Below, one piece after another: positions 37,301 to 46,600 of a stretch of DNA of 64,000 bases (position 1 is its first letter; every line of letters starts with the position of its first letter). The notes beneath the pieces were generated by a model that did no database searches, had not been told where the DNA came from, and was given only the letters and a program-made list of their open reading frames with translations. The stretch is from Lewinellaceae bacterium (GTDB lineage Bacteria > Bacteroidota > Bacteroidia > Chitinophagales > Saprospiraceae): assembly GCA_020636225.1 (NCBI GenBank), contig JACJYI010000004.1:62001-126000 (forward strand), in the 5' to 3' direction. A program made the translations under genes and the position numbers.

Positions 37301-40300
37301 TGATATTGGATATCCGGCCGTGAGTTGATTCGCAGTGTGCGGGATCTGCATGCGGCACAACCAGGCACAATCATACTCTCCAGGCAATAGGTATAGGTGT
37401 AGAAGGTATCCAACGCCAATCCTGAAAGGTCGACCAGACCAGTGGAGCCATTGACCACACCCTCGCCAGTCCATGATCCTCCTGCCGGAGAAAACCCGCT
37501 CAGTACTAGACTGGACGGCCCCTCACAAACCTGCAGGTCTGGCCCGGCTTCCAGTCCGGCAGCCGGGTCGATGATCTCCAGGGTCACAGAGCCCTCTTGT
37601 TCACAGGAACTTCCCTGTTCAAATACATAGGTATAGACATGGATCCCTGCTCCTGCTGCCTGAAGATCAACCAATCCTGAAGCTGCATTTATCCCGGGTC
37701 CGGACCACACCCCATTGCCCAGATTGGCATTCAGGACCAAGCTGTTCTCACTGATACATATTGCTGAATCCGGAGAAAGACTGAGCTCTGGATTCAAAAT
37801 CAGTTCTATCGTCCCGGTATCACTTACCTGACAGGCATTGCGAATATAGACTACACCGACGTTGTAAAAACCGGGGATGAGTCCGGCTGAACTGGAGTTA
37901 AAAACACCGGAAGGTTGAATTACACCGGGACCGGTCCAGGTGGTACTCCCCCCGGGAGGATTCACCTGGAGATCAAGGGATGAGGAAAGATCAATATCCA
38001 TATCAGTCAGACAGAGAAGCGTCGTATCAGACAGGGAGATCAGAGGGAATGCCTCTACAGTTACAGTAGTGCTCGCTGACACCGGACAACCCTTGGGATC
38101 AGTCCAGTCATAGGTTACCTGAAACGACCCGATCCCGGAGGCCGTCGCATCAAATATCCCAAGAGACGGGTCACTGATTCCTGTCCCACTCCATACACCA
38201 CCCGGCTTATCGGCACTCAATTGAAAGGGAGGGCTATCCTCGCAAAGAACACCCCCTGTGACCATCACAGATTCAGAGGCCTGCACTTGAAAGGTAACCG
38301 TGGTACTATTCTGGCAGGCTCCATCCTGAAATCCGTAATTTATGGTCAACGACTGATTGACCGGAACGCTGGCGGGATCAAACCAACCGCCGACCGGATC
38401 CGTGATGCCCGGTCCGGACCATGTACCCCCTGGCACGTTTGCGGTTAATTGAAAGGGCGAGGAGGTCGAGCAGATCAATGCAGGTAAAGGATCGATCACC
38501 AGGGGAGTGGATGCCTGAACAACCAGAGTGACCGAATCGACCGCAGTCCCACAGGCACCTGTCACGGTTACCTCGACCGGATAGACTCCGGGGGAAGAAT
38601 AGAGAATACTGCCGGGAACTGACATGGAGGATGATGAGGGTGAGCCTCCTGGAAAGAGCCATTGATAGGATGTGATGGTCCCACTATAGGAGACATTGGG
38701 GACGTATAGCAACTCATCACATGCAGGTCCTTCAGGAAGAAGTTCTACTCCAACGGCAGGAAGGATCTCCAGATCAAGATCGGCACTGTTCGGGCAATCC
38801 ACAGAGCCCAGAGAATAGGTCAATGTATACATGCCTGGCGAGAGCCCGGCCGGGTCAAGTGATCCACCTGGTGTCACTGCTGAAGCAGCCGGTCCTTGAC
38901 CTGTCCATTGACCCCCTGGTGGATCAGCAAACAACTGGACCGGAGCTCCATTCTGACATAACTGGCCAGGATTTCCGGCAAGACTGATCGGAGCTGTAAT
39001 CGAAACGGCTATGGGTACGGAGAGGGTATCATTCCCGCACTGGCTCGTTGTGTATAGGGTCACTGTGCCAGAGGATGTAAAAGTAACTGCAGAAAAGGAA
39101 GGCCCGGTCGCGCCGCCCGGACTGCCATTCGTGAAAATCCAAGTATAAGTGTCTATTGAGCCTGAGTGTACAAATTGCAAGCTTTGAGGAGTAACGACAC
39201 TTTTGTCACAACCAACCGGGGGGGCGACCATTTGCACGAATGGTGTCTCCAAAATCTCCACATTGAGATCGGCACTGTTCGGACAATCAACCGAACCCAG
39301 GGAATAGGTCAATGTATACATTCCAGCCGCCAGATTGGCGGGGTCAAATAGTCCATCCGGGGTGACTGCGCCACTTGCTGGCCCTTTACCCGTCCATTGA
39401 CCGCCGGGAGGAGTAGCTTGCAACTGAACAGGATCATCATTCTGACAAAGCTGGCTCGGATTGCCTGCTAAACTGATCGGCGCAGTTGTTGCCACGGTTA
39501 CGGGCACGGAGAGTGTATCATTCCCGCATTTGCTCTCTGTATAAAGGGTTACCGTACCTGACGACGTAAATGTGACCGGTGGGAACGTCGTTCCCGTTGC
39601 ACTACCCGGACTACCATTCGTAAAAATCCAGGCAAACGAGGTAATTGATCCAGATTGAACAAATTGCAAATCCTCCGGCTCAATAACACTTTTATCACAA
39701 GCAATTGGCGGTGGCTTGATCTGGACGATTGGCGGCTCCAAAATCTCAATGGTATCCTTATTGATATCCTCACCACAAATATTGAACGCCCTGAGCTGAA
39801 CGATATACGTCCCTGGCTGCTTGAAGAATACTTTGATATGCTTACTTCCCAGGGTCATCAACGTATCGGTAAAGACCCATTTATTCGTATCCGCCGGAGT
39901 AATTGTCCAGGCAGTAGAACTCCATGAATTTGACAAATTTGTAAAACTGTCGATGGTCGGCCCACAAGCGATGGAGGGGTTGAGAAGGTGCTTGAAATCC
40001 GCCTTGGGGTAGCCTACCACTGAAACAACATGTGAAGTCACATCCTGGCCACAAGTATTCGTAACTTTTAATGTCACAACATAATTACCAGTAGCAGCAT
40101 AGACATGAGAAGGACTTTTATCAGTAGATGTAAATCCATCACCAAAATTCCATTCATAGGTGTTTGCATTGCAGCTCATGTCCGTAAACTGGATAGGACT
40201 CTGTATGCAAACTTCAGAAGCTGAATTGAATCTTGCTTTGGGGCGTTTAAGTACTTTAAAGTCATATGATCCAGACTGACAACTGATTCCGGCTGTGCAA

Positions 40301-40647
40301 TTCTTCACTCCCTTGAAGCAAACTGAAAAAAAGATATAATTGGGTGAAATGCATAGCAAACTGTCCGGAATATTGAATATGTGACTAAACTGGCTGTAAT
40401 TAAAATTTGTATCAACTGTACCATCCTTCCAATCCACAACAAAATAATCAAATCCAAAATCGCTTGTATTTTGCATGATAATTTGCTGCCCATCACAAAA
40501 TTGAGGGCCACCAACTGGAGCAAATTTTGCGTTATACTCTCCACACTCGATATCTGCACATGGCGAGAATGCACAATTCTGAGCCTTCAAAAGAACAGGC
40601 AGAATCACTATCAGAATTGGAACAATTTGACGAAGGATCACTTTCAT
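34315..40647 (-). CDS. Giant PKD-repeat protein with type B T9SS sorting domain
   Basis: The 2110-residue protein has a signal peptide (MKVILRQIVPILIVILPVLLK) and many PKD/Ig-like repeats recognisable by blocks such as WNFGDGFTSTDKSPSHVY, FWEFGDGQVSTD and WDLGDGTQTT. The C-terminus (FYAPNAMTPGYGQGDIRVF to GTVTVLR) is a gliding-motility-associated (CTD type B) domain, which directs export through the type IX secretion system. Such proteins are surface adhesins or gliding components. Cysteine-containing repeats in the middle include two near-identical ~163-residue units. The start codon ATG overlaps the PorP/SprF stop as TAATG, so the two are translationally coupled, the usual arrangement for a SprF-dependent substrate. 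Confidence 0.92.
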   Translation of the reverse strand: MKVILRQIVPILIVILPVLLKAQNCAFSPCADIECGEYNAKFAPVGGPQFCDGQQIIMQNTSDFGFDYFVVDWKDGTVDTNFNYSQFSHIFNIPDSLLCISPNYIFFSVCFKGVKNCTAGISCQSGSYDFKVLKRPKARFNSASEVCIQSPIQFTDMSCNANTYEWNFGDGFTSTDKSPSHVYAATGNYVVTLKVTNTCGQDVTSHVVSVVGYPKADFKHLLNPSIACGPTIDSFTNLSNSWSSTAWTITPADTNKWVFTDTLMTLGSKHIKVFFKQPGTYIVQLRAFNICGEDINKDTIEILEPPIVQIKPPPIACDKSVIEPEDLQFVQSGSITSFAWIFTNGSPGSATGTTFPPVTFTSSGTVTLYTESKCGNDTLSVPVTVATTAPISLAGNPSQLCQNDDPVQLQATPPGGQWTGKGPASGAVTPDGLFDPANLAAGMYTLTYSLGSVDCPNSADLNVEILETPFVQMVAPPVGCDKSVVTPQSLQFVHSGSIDTYTWIFTNGSPGGATGPSFSAVTFTSSGTVTLYTTSQCGNDTLSVPIAVSITAPISLAGNPGQLCQNGAPVQLFADPPGGQWTGQGPAASAVTPGGSLDPAGLSPGMYTLTYSLGSVDCPNSADLDLEILPAVGVELLPEGPACDELLYVPNVSYSGTITSYQWLFPGGSPSSSSMSVPGSILYSSPGVYPVEVTVTGACGTAVDSVTLVVQASTPLVIDPLPALICSTSSPFQLTANVPGGTWSGPGITDPVGGWFDPASVPVNQSLTINYGFQDGACQNSTTVTFQVQASESVMVTGGVLCEDSPPFQLSADKPGGVWSGTGISDPSLGIFDATASGIGSFQVTYDWTDPKGCPVSASTTVTVEAFPLISLSDTTLLCLTDMDIDLSSSLDLQVNPPGGSTTWTGPGVIQPSGVFNSSSAGLIPGFYNVGVVYIRNACQVSDTGTIELILNPELSLSPDSAICISENSLVLNANLGNGVWSGPGINAASGLVDLQAAGAGIHVYTYVFEQGSSCEQEGSVTLEIIDPAAGLEAGPDLQVCEGPSSLVLSGFSPAGGSWTGEGVVNGSTGLVDLSGLALDTFYTYTYCLESMIVPGCAACRSRTLRINSRPDIQYQFSGLPCIGEVFSVQNNTTNASSHFWDFGDNATSNLSGPDHSYTQPGTYTLTYIATSSLGCRDTVTQDIFVTTPPIASFSVLVDEGCAPFPVQVNNMSSGYQISQLWLIQEDSISGSDPGNFLIDHIISDTLMTIRLEVTNVCGTRVDEKQVLVHPYPVVDFGLNVDEGCSPLLIDFANVTLGNPETFSWDLGNGQISSNEVPPSQYYTTTDTLVSVYFVTLISTNMCGADTLTKDITVYPPNVNAFIELDTLEGCEPFTIMPKNYSTPGSMVSWVLRNESGQTLQSSNEPHPEFQVSGEGLYQLILYASRCGTDTDTAWFRVLPAPVVSFIHPPYVCEDSPIQFTDESVNTTGYFWEFGDGQVSTDISPNHLYAQSGVYPVNLTAYSLLNNCPATFQSEVLVIGRPVAEFSPGVFQGCSPLKINFQNSSLGTDSLLFIWSFDDGSSSSFDLNPIHSFILPGQYQVSLAAYDAYGCFSDTATGTILVHPDPVANFELSPEQLCHGYDTLHLVNNSVDAVSFSWNIGGVLSTVAEPEVVPQDPGPFTVQLEVQNSFQCRDTLSKTVIVLPSPVADGNPSVNTGCEDLHVIFTNTSLNSDQFLWDLGDQTTSTDMSPSHLYMVPGNFIAQLIAYSSNGCPPDTTRWPVQVFPTPVADFTYTRSHLCGVPLTVNFTNLSKNSMDHDWSFGNGNGADISDPINVYSEIGLFPVSLIESNIFGCRDTVLKWIDVYGQPIADVELPVSIGCQPLHIPLINQSTQALSYQWVIDPDVISDEVEPWIILSDTGVFSIRLIAIYNDLCRDTLDLVDIIRVFQTPIAGFSWQADEDENILGDVIFLNESEQADRYLWDLGDGTQTTTVDVFHEYNINRSIQVMLQAFQDNGGLYTCIDTSLQDIDPEWITTFYAPNAMTPGYGQGDIRVFRPVGIGIQEYDIAVYSPWGELVWHSTELVDHRPSGFWDGSYRGEIVPQGAYAWLARMRFVDGTIRVAKGTVTVLR
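38737..39740 (-). repeat. Tandem duplication, 489-bp period, inside the PKD gene
   Basis: Two adjacent units encode near-copies of one ~163-residue segment. For example CQNDDPVQLQATPPGGQW and CQNGAPVQLFADPPGGQW, both followed by MYTLTYSLGSVDCPNSADL. At DNA level the block CGGCACTGTT recurs at 38781 and 39270, exactly 489 bp apart. It reflects recent repeat expansion in an adhesin. Boundaries are approximate. Confidence 0.85.
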
Positions 40648-41831
40648 TACTGCATAGTTTTATACCAGATACCCTCATACAACTTCCTACGGCCAGGAGT
40701 CAGTGCAGACGTAGGACATTTAATATCATTTCCGTAGGGTACTTCATCACCGAAACCGGCCAGCTGACAGGTTGGGCTTTTGGCCAGGTGAACACCCAGT
40801 GACACTTCAAGTATAGGTCCGAAATAGTTTCTCAGACCTGTCAGATTTGCCGCATAGCTCAACCCCAGATCTATTCGCCTGCCCGCTCCAGTCATTCCAC
40901 CGAATTGACCTTCGATGGTCAACCAGTTCGTATCCTTATTCCGCTCAAGCTTGCTGAAATTTCCATGGTAATGGACACCCATCGATAAATTGCGGTTCAG
41001 GTGAAATCGGTTGCCTATCTCAAAATAGGATAGCTTGCTTTGCCTTTGCCAAACGAATACTGGCTGAGCACTGAAGAAGGAGCGACCATTTGACATCAAA
41101 ATGAACTCGCCGGTGGCGAACACATTGATTCGCGAGGCAATTCTGGTATCGGCACCCAAGATCGATTCAATATTTCCAGTGAATTCGCGATCCCCAAGGG
41201 AAAATGCATGATGAATTGCAATTCCGTAATGCAGTGTTGGAGACTTACGGCTCTGCCGATTCAGGAGGATCCTGTGGCTGAAACCGATGGAGGGAGAGAA
41301 AAACCAAAGTGAACGACCATCATTTGGTGGAACAAAGGCCGTTGTGAGGTCCACTCCCTGGCTGTTTACCGTTCCGTACTTCGGGTCAAGCTCATCTGAA
41401 AACAACAATCGGTTATAATCGATCCGCTTTGAAGCCCAACCCAGGCCAAGACCGATCCTGGCATTGTGGCTGGAAAATCCTGCGTCCCACGCAACCGTTC
41501 CGGCCATTCGAAGAGCTGCTTCCATTGTCTTCAAAAGCCCATCTCCCTCCTGGTCGCCATTCACCGACAATCCATAATCGAATATGCTGCAGGGCAAACT
41601 TTCCTCCATGGAAACATATGCACCTTGAAAACCAGAAACACCTGCAGTGTTCCATTGGGTTTTATACTTGGCCATGAAGCTGAGCGCACCACGATATCCA
41701 ACCAAGGCGGGATTGAAACGCGATTCATTGAGAAAGAACTGTGCATATGTTGCATCCTGGGCAACAGACTTGCCCAAGGAAAAAAGATACACGCAACAAA
41801 AGAGAACGTAAACCCGCTGAAAATTTCCCAT
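40647..41831 (-). CDS. PorP/SprF family type IX secretion outer-membrane protein
   Basis: The 394-residue protein has a signal peptide ending SVAQ and the classic start of PorP/SprF proteins: DATYAQFFLNESRFNPALVGYRG, followed by YKTQWNT. The remainder alternates amphipathic strands of a beta barrel, with a family-typical block (RIDLGLSYAANLTGLRNYFG). SprF-like proteins are needed for export or surface attachment of the CTD type B protein encoded next to them, here the 2110-aa PKD protein whose ATG overlaps this stop. The 16-bp palindrome 41 bp upstream may take part in control. Confidence 0.93.
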   Translation of the reverse strand: MGNFQRVYVLFCCVYLFSLGKSVAQDATYAQFFLNESRFNPALVGYRGALSFMAKYKTQWNTAGVSGFQGAYVSMEESLPCSIFDYGLSVNGDQEGDGLLKTMEAALRMAGTVAWDAGFSSHNARIGLGLGWASKRIDYNRLLFSDELDPKYGTVNSQGVDLTTAFVPPNDGRSLWFFSPSIGFSHRILLNRQSRKSPTLHYGIAIHHAFSLGDREFTGNIESILGADTRIASRINVFATGEFILMSNGRSFFSAQPVFVWQRQSKLSYFEIGNRFHLNRNLSMGVHYHGNFSKLERNKDTNWLTIEGQFGGMTGAGRRIDLGLSYAANLTGLRNYFGPILEVSLGVHLAKSPTCQLAGFGDEVPYGNDIKCPTSALTPGRRKLYEGIWYKTMQ

Positions 41832-41871
41832 ATTTAAAAAAAGGCTACTGTATGATCAATAGCATATCACG

Positions 41872-41887
41872 TCATGCATTTGCATGA
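41872..41887. promoter_or_regulatory. Perfect 16-bp palindrome upstream of the PorP/SprF gene
   Basis: TCATGCATTTGCATGA consists of 7-bp perfect arms around TT, 41 bp before the PorP/SprF start. It has the form of an operator for a dimeric regulator. No T-run follows, so a terminator is less likely. No regulator is identified. Confidence 0.4.
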
Positions 41888-42363
41888 TCAGGAAATGCAA
41901 ACGAAATGGATAAACAGGCAATTGGGAGAATCGAATTAATTTTTAAGTATTCTGAAAATAATATCAACTTCTTTTTAAATATTTATAAATCGATTCCTCT
42001 TCAAAAATGGGAACTGACCTCTATCAATATGTCAACAAGAATAACATTTACTATAGCTGAAGATGATGATTAAAGTTATCAAGACTATTGATCTAAAGCA
42101 AGTGGATCCCATGTATAAAAGGTTATCACCAAATGTGCTGATCTCTAGTGCAGCCAATCCGCACTCCAACAAATAGAGCAAGGAATATCCTCTCAGGAAA
42201 TCAAAAGCTATGAGAAGATCCCACACCATACCCGTTGTCCACCATCGACATGACCTTTCCAAACTCCAAGAAACCCGGATAAACATCCTGTGCAATCGCA
42301 GAAATAGCAACGAAAACAGGTATCCTGCTCTGCGTGACAGATTGAAAAGTAGCTATACACATC
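41888..42363. other. AT-rich intergenic region, ~476 bp
   Basis: This stretch separates the PorP/SprF gene from the end of the ClpP-like lipoprotein gene. It is AT-rich at 41930-42060 and probably contains the promoter of the type IX secretion unit. A 92-codon minus frame at 42032-42310 has no protein-like features and is not called. Confidence 0.45.
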
Positions 42364-43491
42364 TCACTCCACGCTTCCCACTTTGTAAGTGCAAGTTCCT
42401 AACAGCACTGGCAACAACCGGGCACCTCCCTCAAAATCCATGTGGCTGAATCCCATGAAGAGAGGATCGTCATAGCTCGACTGGCACATGATACCGATGT
42501 GACTGGCCTGCAGGAGAGGCTCGATCCAGTCGTCATCCACCTTGAAGATGATGTTGATCCAACCGTTCATTTCCAGCCTCGATTCGATCGCTTCCGCAGG
42601 GATGGGGATATACTGGTCATCCAGGCACAGGGTATGGGCATTGAGCTCATTCAGCACCTCCCGGGCACGACCCTCCGGATCGAAGATGGCGTGGATCCTC
42701 AGTCCGTCGCCCGGACAATACATCAGGATCTTGTTGATGCCCCGCCAGGTGGTGATCTCCCCTTTCAGGTACGGGCCGACCTCGATGTGCTCGATCGACC
42801 ATTTGACCTGGTCATCGCCGGTCCGGGTGACCTGCAAGTCGGCCTGCACCGGTTCGGTCAGACAGATCTCCCGGCCCCGGGCTTGTCGGATGTGGGCCAG
42901 CAACCGTTCATCCACCTCCATCTCCACCAGGTAGTCCGCGATCAGGTCTTCAGTTGGACTGTCCTCTTCCATACCGGTCATGGCCTTTGTAAAACAGACC
43001 TCCGAGCCATCCAGCATCCACCGGAACGTACCTCCCAGATAGGCCAGCACCCCGGCATCCGTGCAAGTGCCCCAGGTGTATCCGCCTTCCTCATCCTGCG
43101 ACTGCCTGCCCACATAGGTGAACAATCCCGCCTCGCGAATGGCCCGGCCCAGGTCAAGCGCCGCATTGATATCCCCGCCCCGGGCGCTGATGAACAGGGT
43201 CGACCGATCAGGGATCTGGTTTTCCAGGATCAGGGCCTCCAACCGTTCTGCACTTCCCGCATCGACAACCCCCTCTGCAAAGATGTCCCAGGCATTGCCA
43301 AAGAACTCCTCCGGCTCCAGGGGCGGCACCGCCGTGAAGACCAGCGTTCCCTCAGCAGGATCGGTCTGCCCTGCCGTCCCCCCGGAGGTCTCCGTCCACT
43401 GGCAGGCACAGAGCAACAAGGACATGGAGAAAAAAGCCAAAAGGGCAGATGAGCTGAGGGAGGACAGATGGCCTGGCATATGGATGTTCAT
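42364..43491 (-). CDS. ClpP-fold lipoprotein with degenerate active site
   Basis: The ATG at 43489-43491 (MNIHMPGHLSS) is preferred over an upstream start because it gives a lipoprotein signal ending MSLLLCAC. The mature protein contains a ClpP/crotonase-like core: LFISARGGDINAALDLGRAI (oxyanion-loop glycine pair), TYVG, then CTDAGVLAYLGGTFRWM. In ClpP-like periplasmic proteins (COG3904 type) this last block is CxSACxxxxxGG; here the nucleophile Ser is Asp and the second Cys is Gly, so peptidase activity is unlikely. The C-terminal half, with several cysteines, is unrecognised. The gene diverges from the helicase gene across a 124-bp spacer. Confidence 0.65.
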   Translation of the reverse strand: MNIHMPGHLSSLSSSALLAFFSMSLLLCACQWTETSGGTAGQTDPAEGTLVFTAVPPLEPEEFFGNAWDIFAEGVVDAGSAERLEALILENQIPDRSTLFISARGGDINAALDLGRAIREAGLFTYVGRQSQDEEGGYTWGTCTDAGVLAYLGGTFRWMLDGSEVCFTKAMTGMEEDSPTEDLIADYLVEMEVDERLLAHIRQARGREICLTEPVQADLQVTRTGDDQVKWSIEHIEVGPYLKGEITTWRGINKILMYCPGDGLRIHAIFDPEGRAREVLNELNAHTLCLDDQYIPIPAEAIESRLEMNGWINIIFKVDDDWIEPLLQASHIGIMCQSSYDDPLFMGFSHMDFEGGARLLPVLLGTCTYKVGSVE

Positions 43492-43615
43492 GTGTTCTTC
43501 GGTTTGAAATCCGTGAAGAGATGTGCAAAATTCTACTCTATCAGTGCAATGGATTTGCATCTAAAACATCGTACTTTTTGGACGCAATCATCAATCGTCC
43601 GACGAACAACACCCC

Positions 43616-46600
43616 ATGCTCTCTCCCGACATTGCCCCGACCCTCTACGATCGCATTCTGGAAGCTCATCATGCCAATCCGGATTCCATGCGCAATGCCA
43701 TACGCGACCTGCGACCACTATTCGAAGGGATTTTCCTCACCCTGACAGAAGGGGAAGCCCGGGCATTCTCCAACGTCTACTCCCGCACCCTCTTCGTCAT
43801 CGAAAGCAACAACCTGCCGGAAGAGATGAAGGAGCTCATCCATGGCTTCAGGAAGTATGCCAACAAGGTCGTTCACGATCCGGAATTCAAGGTAGACCAA
43901 AAGGGGTATTTCACCTGCCTCAGTGCCCTGGCGGGGATCATTTTTTCATTCACGGGGATCAAACCGCCCGTTCAACTCACCGCACTGTATGAACATGAAA
44001 AAGGACTCGGATTCGTCAAGGCCAGAAAGCCGGTAGGGGAGACCCTGGACAAGGTTCGATGCGTGGTGCTTGAATCCACTGATCTGTTGCATACGGATGA
44101 CGGTGTGCCGTTCTTCCGTCTCCGATGCATGGATACGGAAGGCGAACTCGGAAAATTCGATCTTTCTCTTTGGCACTCCGAGATCAATGATCTCAGCCAG
44201 CTGCATCGCCTTGTCTGGCCTTACTGCACCCTGCAGATCCATACCTTGCGCAAACGTACGGACAAGCCGGACAGCTATACCTCCATTCCGGCTACCCAGG
44301 TCATCCTCGAACCGGATTTTCTGATCGACGCCACAGACGTGGCCAATTGCTTCCAGAAAAATGGGGATAATGCGTACCTCTATTTTCTCAACAAGCTGGA
44401 CGGTTCACCCTCCGGTCTGTCCGCTTTCAAGGGGAATCTGGTCAATGATTTGCTGGACCGCTGTATCCAGGATGGCCTGCAGGATGCCGATACAGCCTTA
44501 CGGGAGATCCTCGCAGAAAAAGCCCTCCAGGCTGCCCGTTTTGGCCAGGACAAGATCGAGGATGTGTTCCAGTCCATCAAACTGGAGCACCTCCCCAACC
44601 TGATCAGTCTCGCCAGGCAGTTAAAACCCAGGCTGGTTCGACTGGAACCAACATTTGTTTCAGCGGATTACGGGATACAGGGCCGGCTGGATGCCTTGAT
44701 CGAGGACCGAAAACGCAAGGATTACAAGGATATCTTCGAACTGAAAAGTGGTGGTCATCCGAATGATGACACGGTCTGGATCAACAACCAGGTCCAGGTG
44801 GTCTGTTATCAGCTCCTGCTCCAGTCTGTTTTCGGAAGAAAGCGGTTTGGCACCAGTGCGGTTTTCTACTCGGCAGCCAAATCCCAACCCATGCGCAACG
44901 TGGCCAGCAGCCCACATTTCGAAGCCAGGGTCCAGTTTGTCCGCAACATGGTGGTACGGGGCATCTTTGATCTGGCCATGGGGAAGACCTGGCTGCTGGG
45001 CCGGATGGATCCCCAGAAGATCGGTCTCATCCCATCATTCAGCCGGGACATCCTGGTCAGTCTGCATGCCGCCCTGACCGGAGCGTCACCACTCGAGCGC
45101 ACCTGGTACGAGACTTTCCTTGCCTTCGTGATCCGTGAACTGATCACGGCCAAGGTGGGAGGCCCCGGGGAGGAGGAACGCCGCGGAAGCGGATTTGCCG
45201 CCTTGTGGCTGGAACAACGGGAGGAAAAGATCCTCCGCAATGCCATTCTGGACGGACTTCTCCTGCGATCATACGATGCGGAAACCGGGTTCCTGGAGTT
45301 GAACTACGATCCGCAACTGGCCCACAACTTCAGGGATGGGGATATCGGCATCATCTATCGGGACAATGACCTGTTCCTGAGGCCTCTGGAACAGCAGATC
45401 CTGAAGGGACGGATTTTCCGCTTGGGTCGCGACAGCCTGACCTTTTCCCTCAACAACAGGCAGGTGGATGAAGATACCTTCAGGCCCGGCACCCGATGGG
45501 CCGTGGAACACGATTTCCAGGACAGCAATTACTGGAACCAGGTCCGCAGTCTCTCGTTGTTCCTGAAAGCGGATCGCTCGCGTCGAGAACTGTTATTCGG
45601 TCTCCGTCGACCGGAGATGGTCCCTGTCCGGGAGCTATCAGAGACAGAACTGGATGACAAACAAAAGGAACTCCTCCTGGCCGCATTGGCTGCCAAGGAC
45701 TACTACCTCTTACAGGGGCCACCGGGTACAGGCAAGACATCAGCCATGCTATCCAACCTGGTCAGGGAAACCATGGCGCGTACGGATGATCGGATCGTCC
45801 TGCTGGCCTTTACCAACCGGGCTGTCAACGAGATCTGTCGAAAGTTGGCTGACCAGGCCATCCCCTTTCTCTATCTGGGCAGTCAGGACAGCGATGAGAC
45901 GGAATCATTACGAACGTGGTCAGCCTCTCATACCGTAGGTGAAGTGAGAGCCCACATCGCCAGGCATCGCATTTTTATCACCACGGCATCGGGCTTCATC
46001 AATCGCATGGATGATCTGGCGGCCATCACCAGTCTCGACCAGGTCTTTGTGGATGAGGCCTCCCAACTCACCGAGCCTGCTTTGGCCGGATTGCTGACCC
46101 GATTCCGAAAGTTTGTCCTGATCGGGGATCAAAACCAGCTGCCGGCTGTCGTGGCGCAACCGGAACAAACGTGTACCATTCCGGATGGACCACTGGCAGA
46201 AGCCGGGTTCCAAACCCTCAGCGAATCCCTTTTCGGTCGACTTTACCGAACCTGCCGACAAAACGGATGGGACCATGTGATCGGCATGCTGGAAACCCAT
46301 TTCCGGATGCATGAAGAGGTTGCCGAACTGATCAACCCCTGGTATGGTGGCAGGCTGAAAAGCGGACGCGCAGAGCAACGGGCACCATTCACCCGATTCT
46401 CGGCGCATAGCCCGGATCCATGGGAGAATCGCCTGTCCAGGGGAAGGGCCTTGTTCATCCCCACCCGGGTGGCCAGCAACACCAGCAAGACAAACAAGGA
46501 GGAAGCTCAAAAGGTAGTGGAACTTATCAAGACCCTTCAGCGGGTGTATGGCCCTTCATTCTCCTCTCATACAGTGGGCGTCGTCACACCTTGGCGTGCC

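Noticed and set aside
42032..42310. Leftward frame of 92 codons in the gap after the PorP/SprF gene
   Set aside because: No motif, no partner overlap, and an unnatural composition for a protein.
42442..43452. Long rightward frame (336 codons) opposite the ClpP-like lipoprotein
   Set aside because: The leftward frame has a lipoprotein signal and recognisable fold motifs; the rightward one is an antisense shadow.
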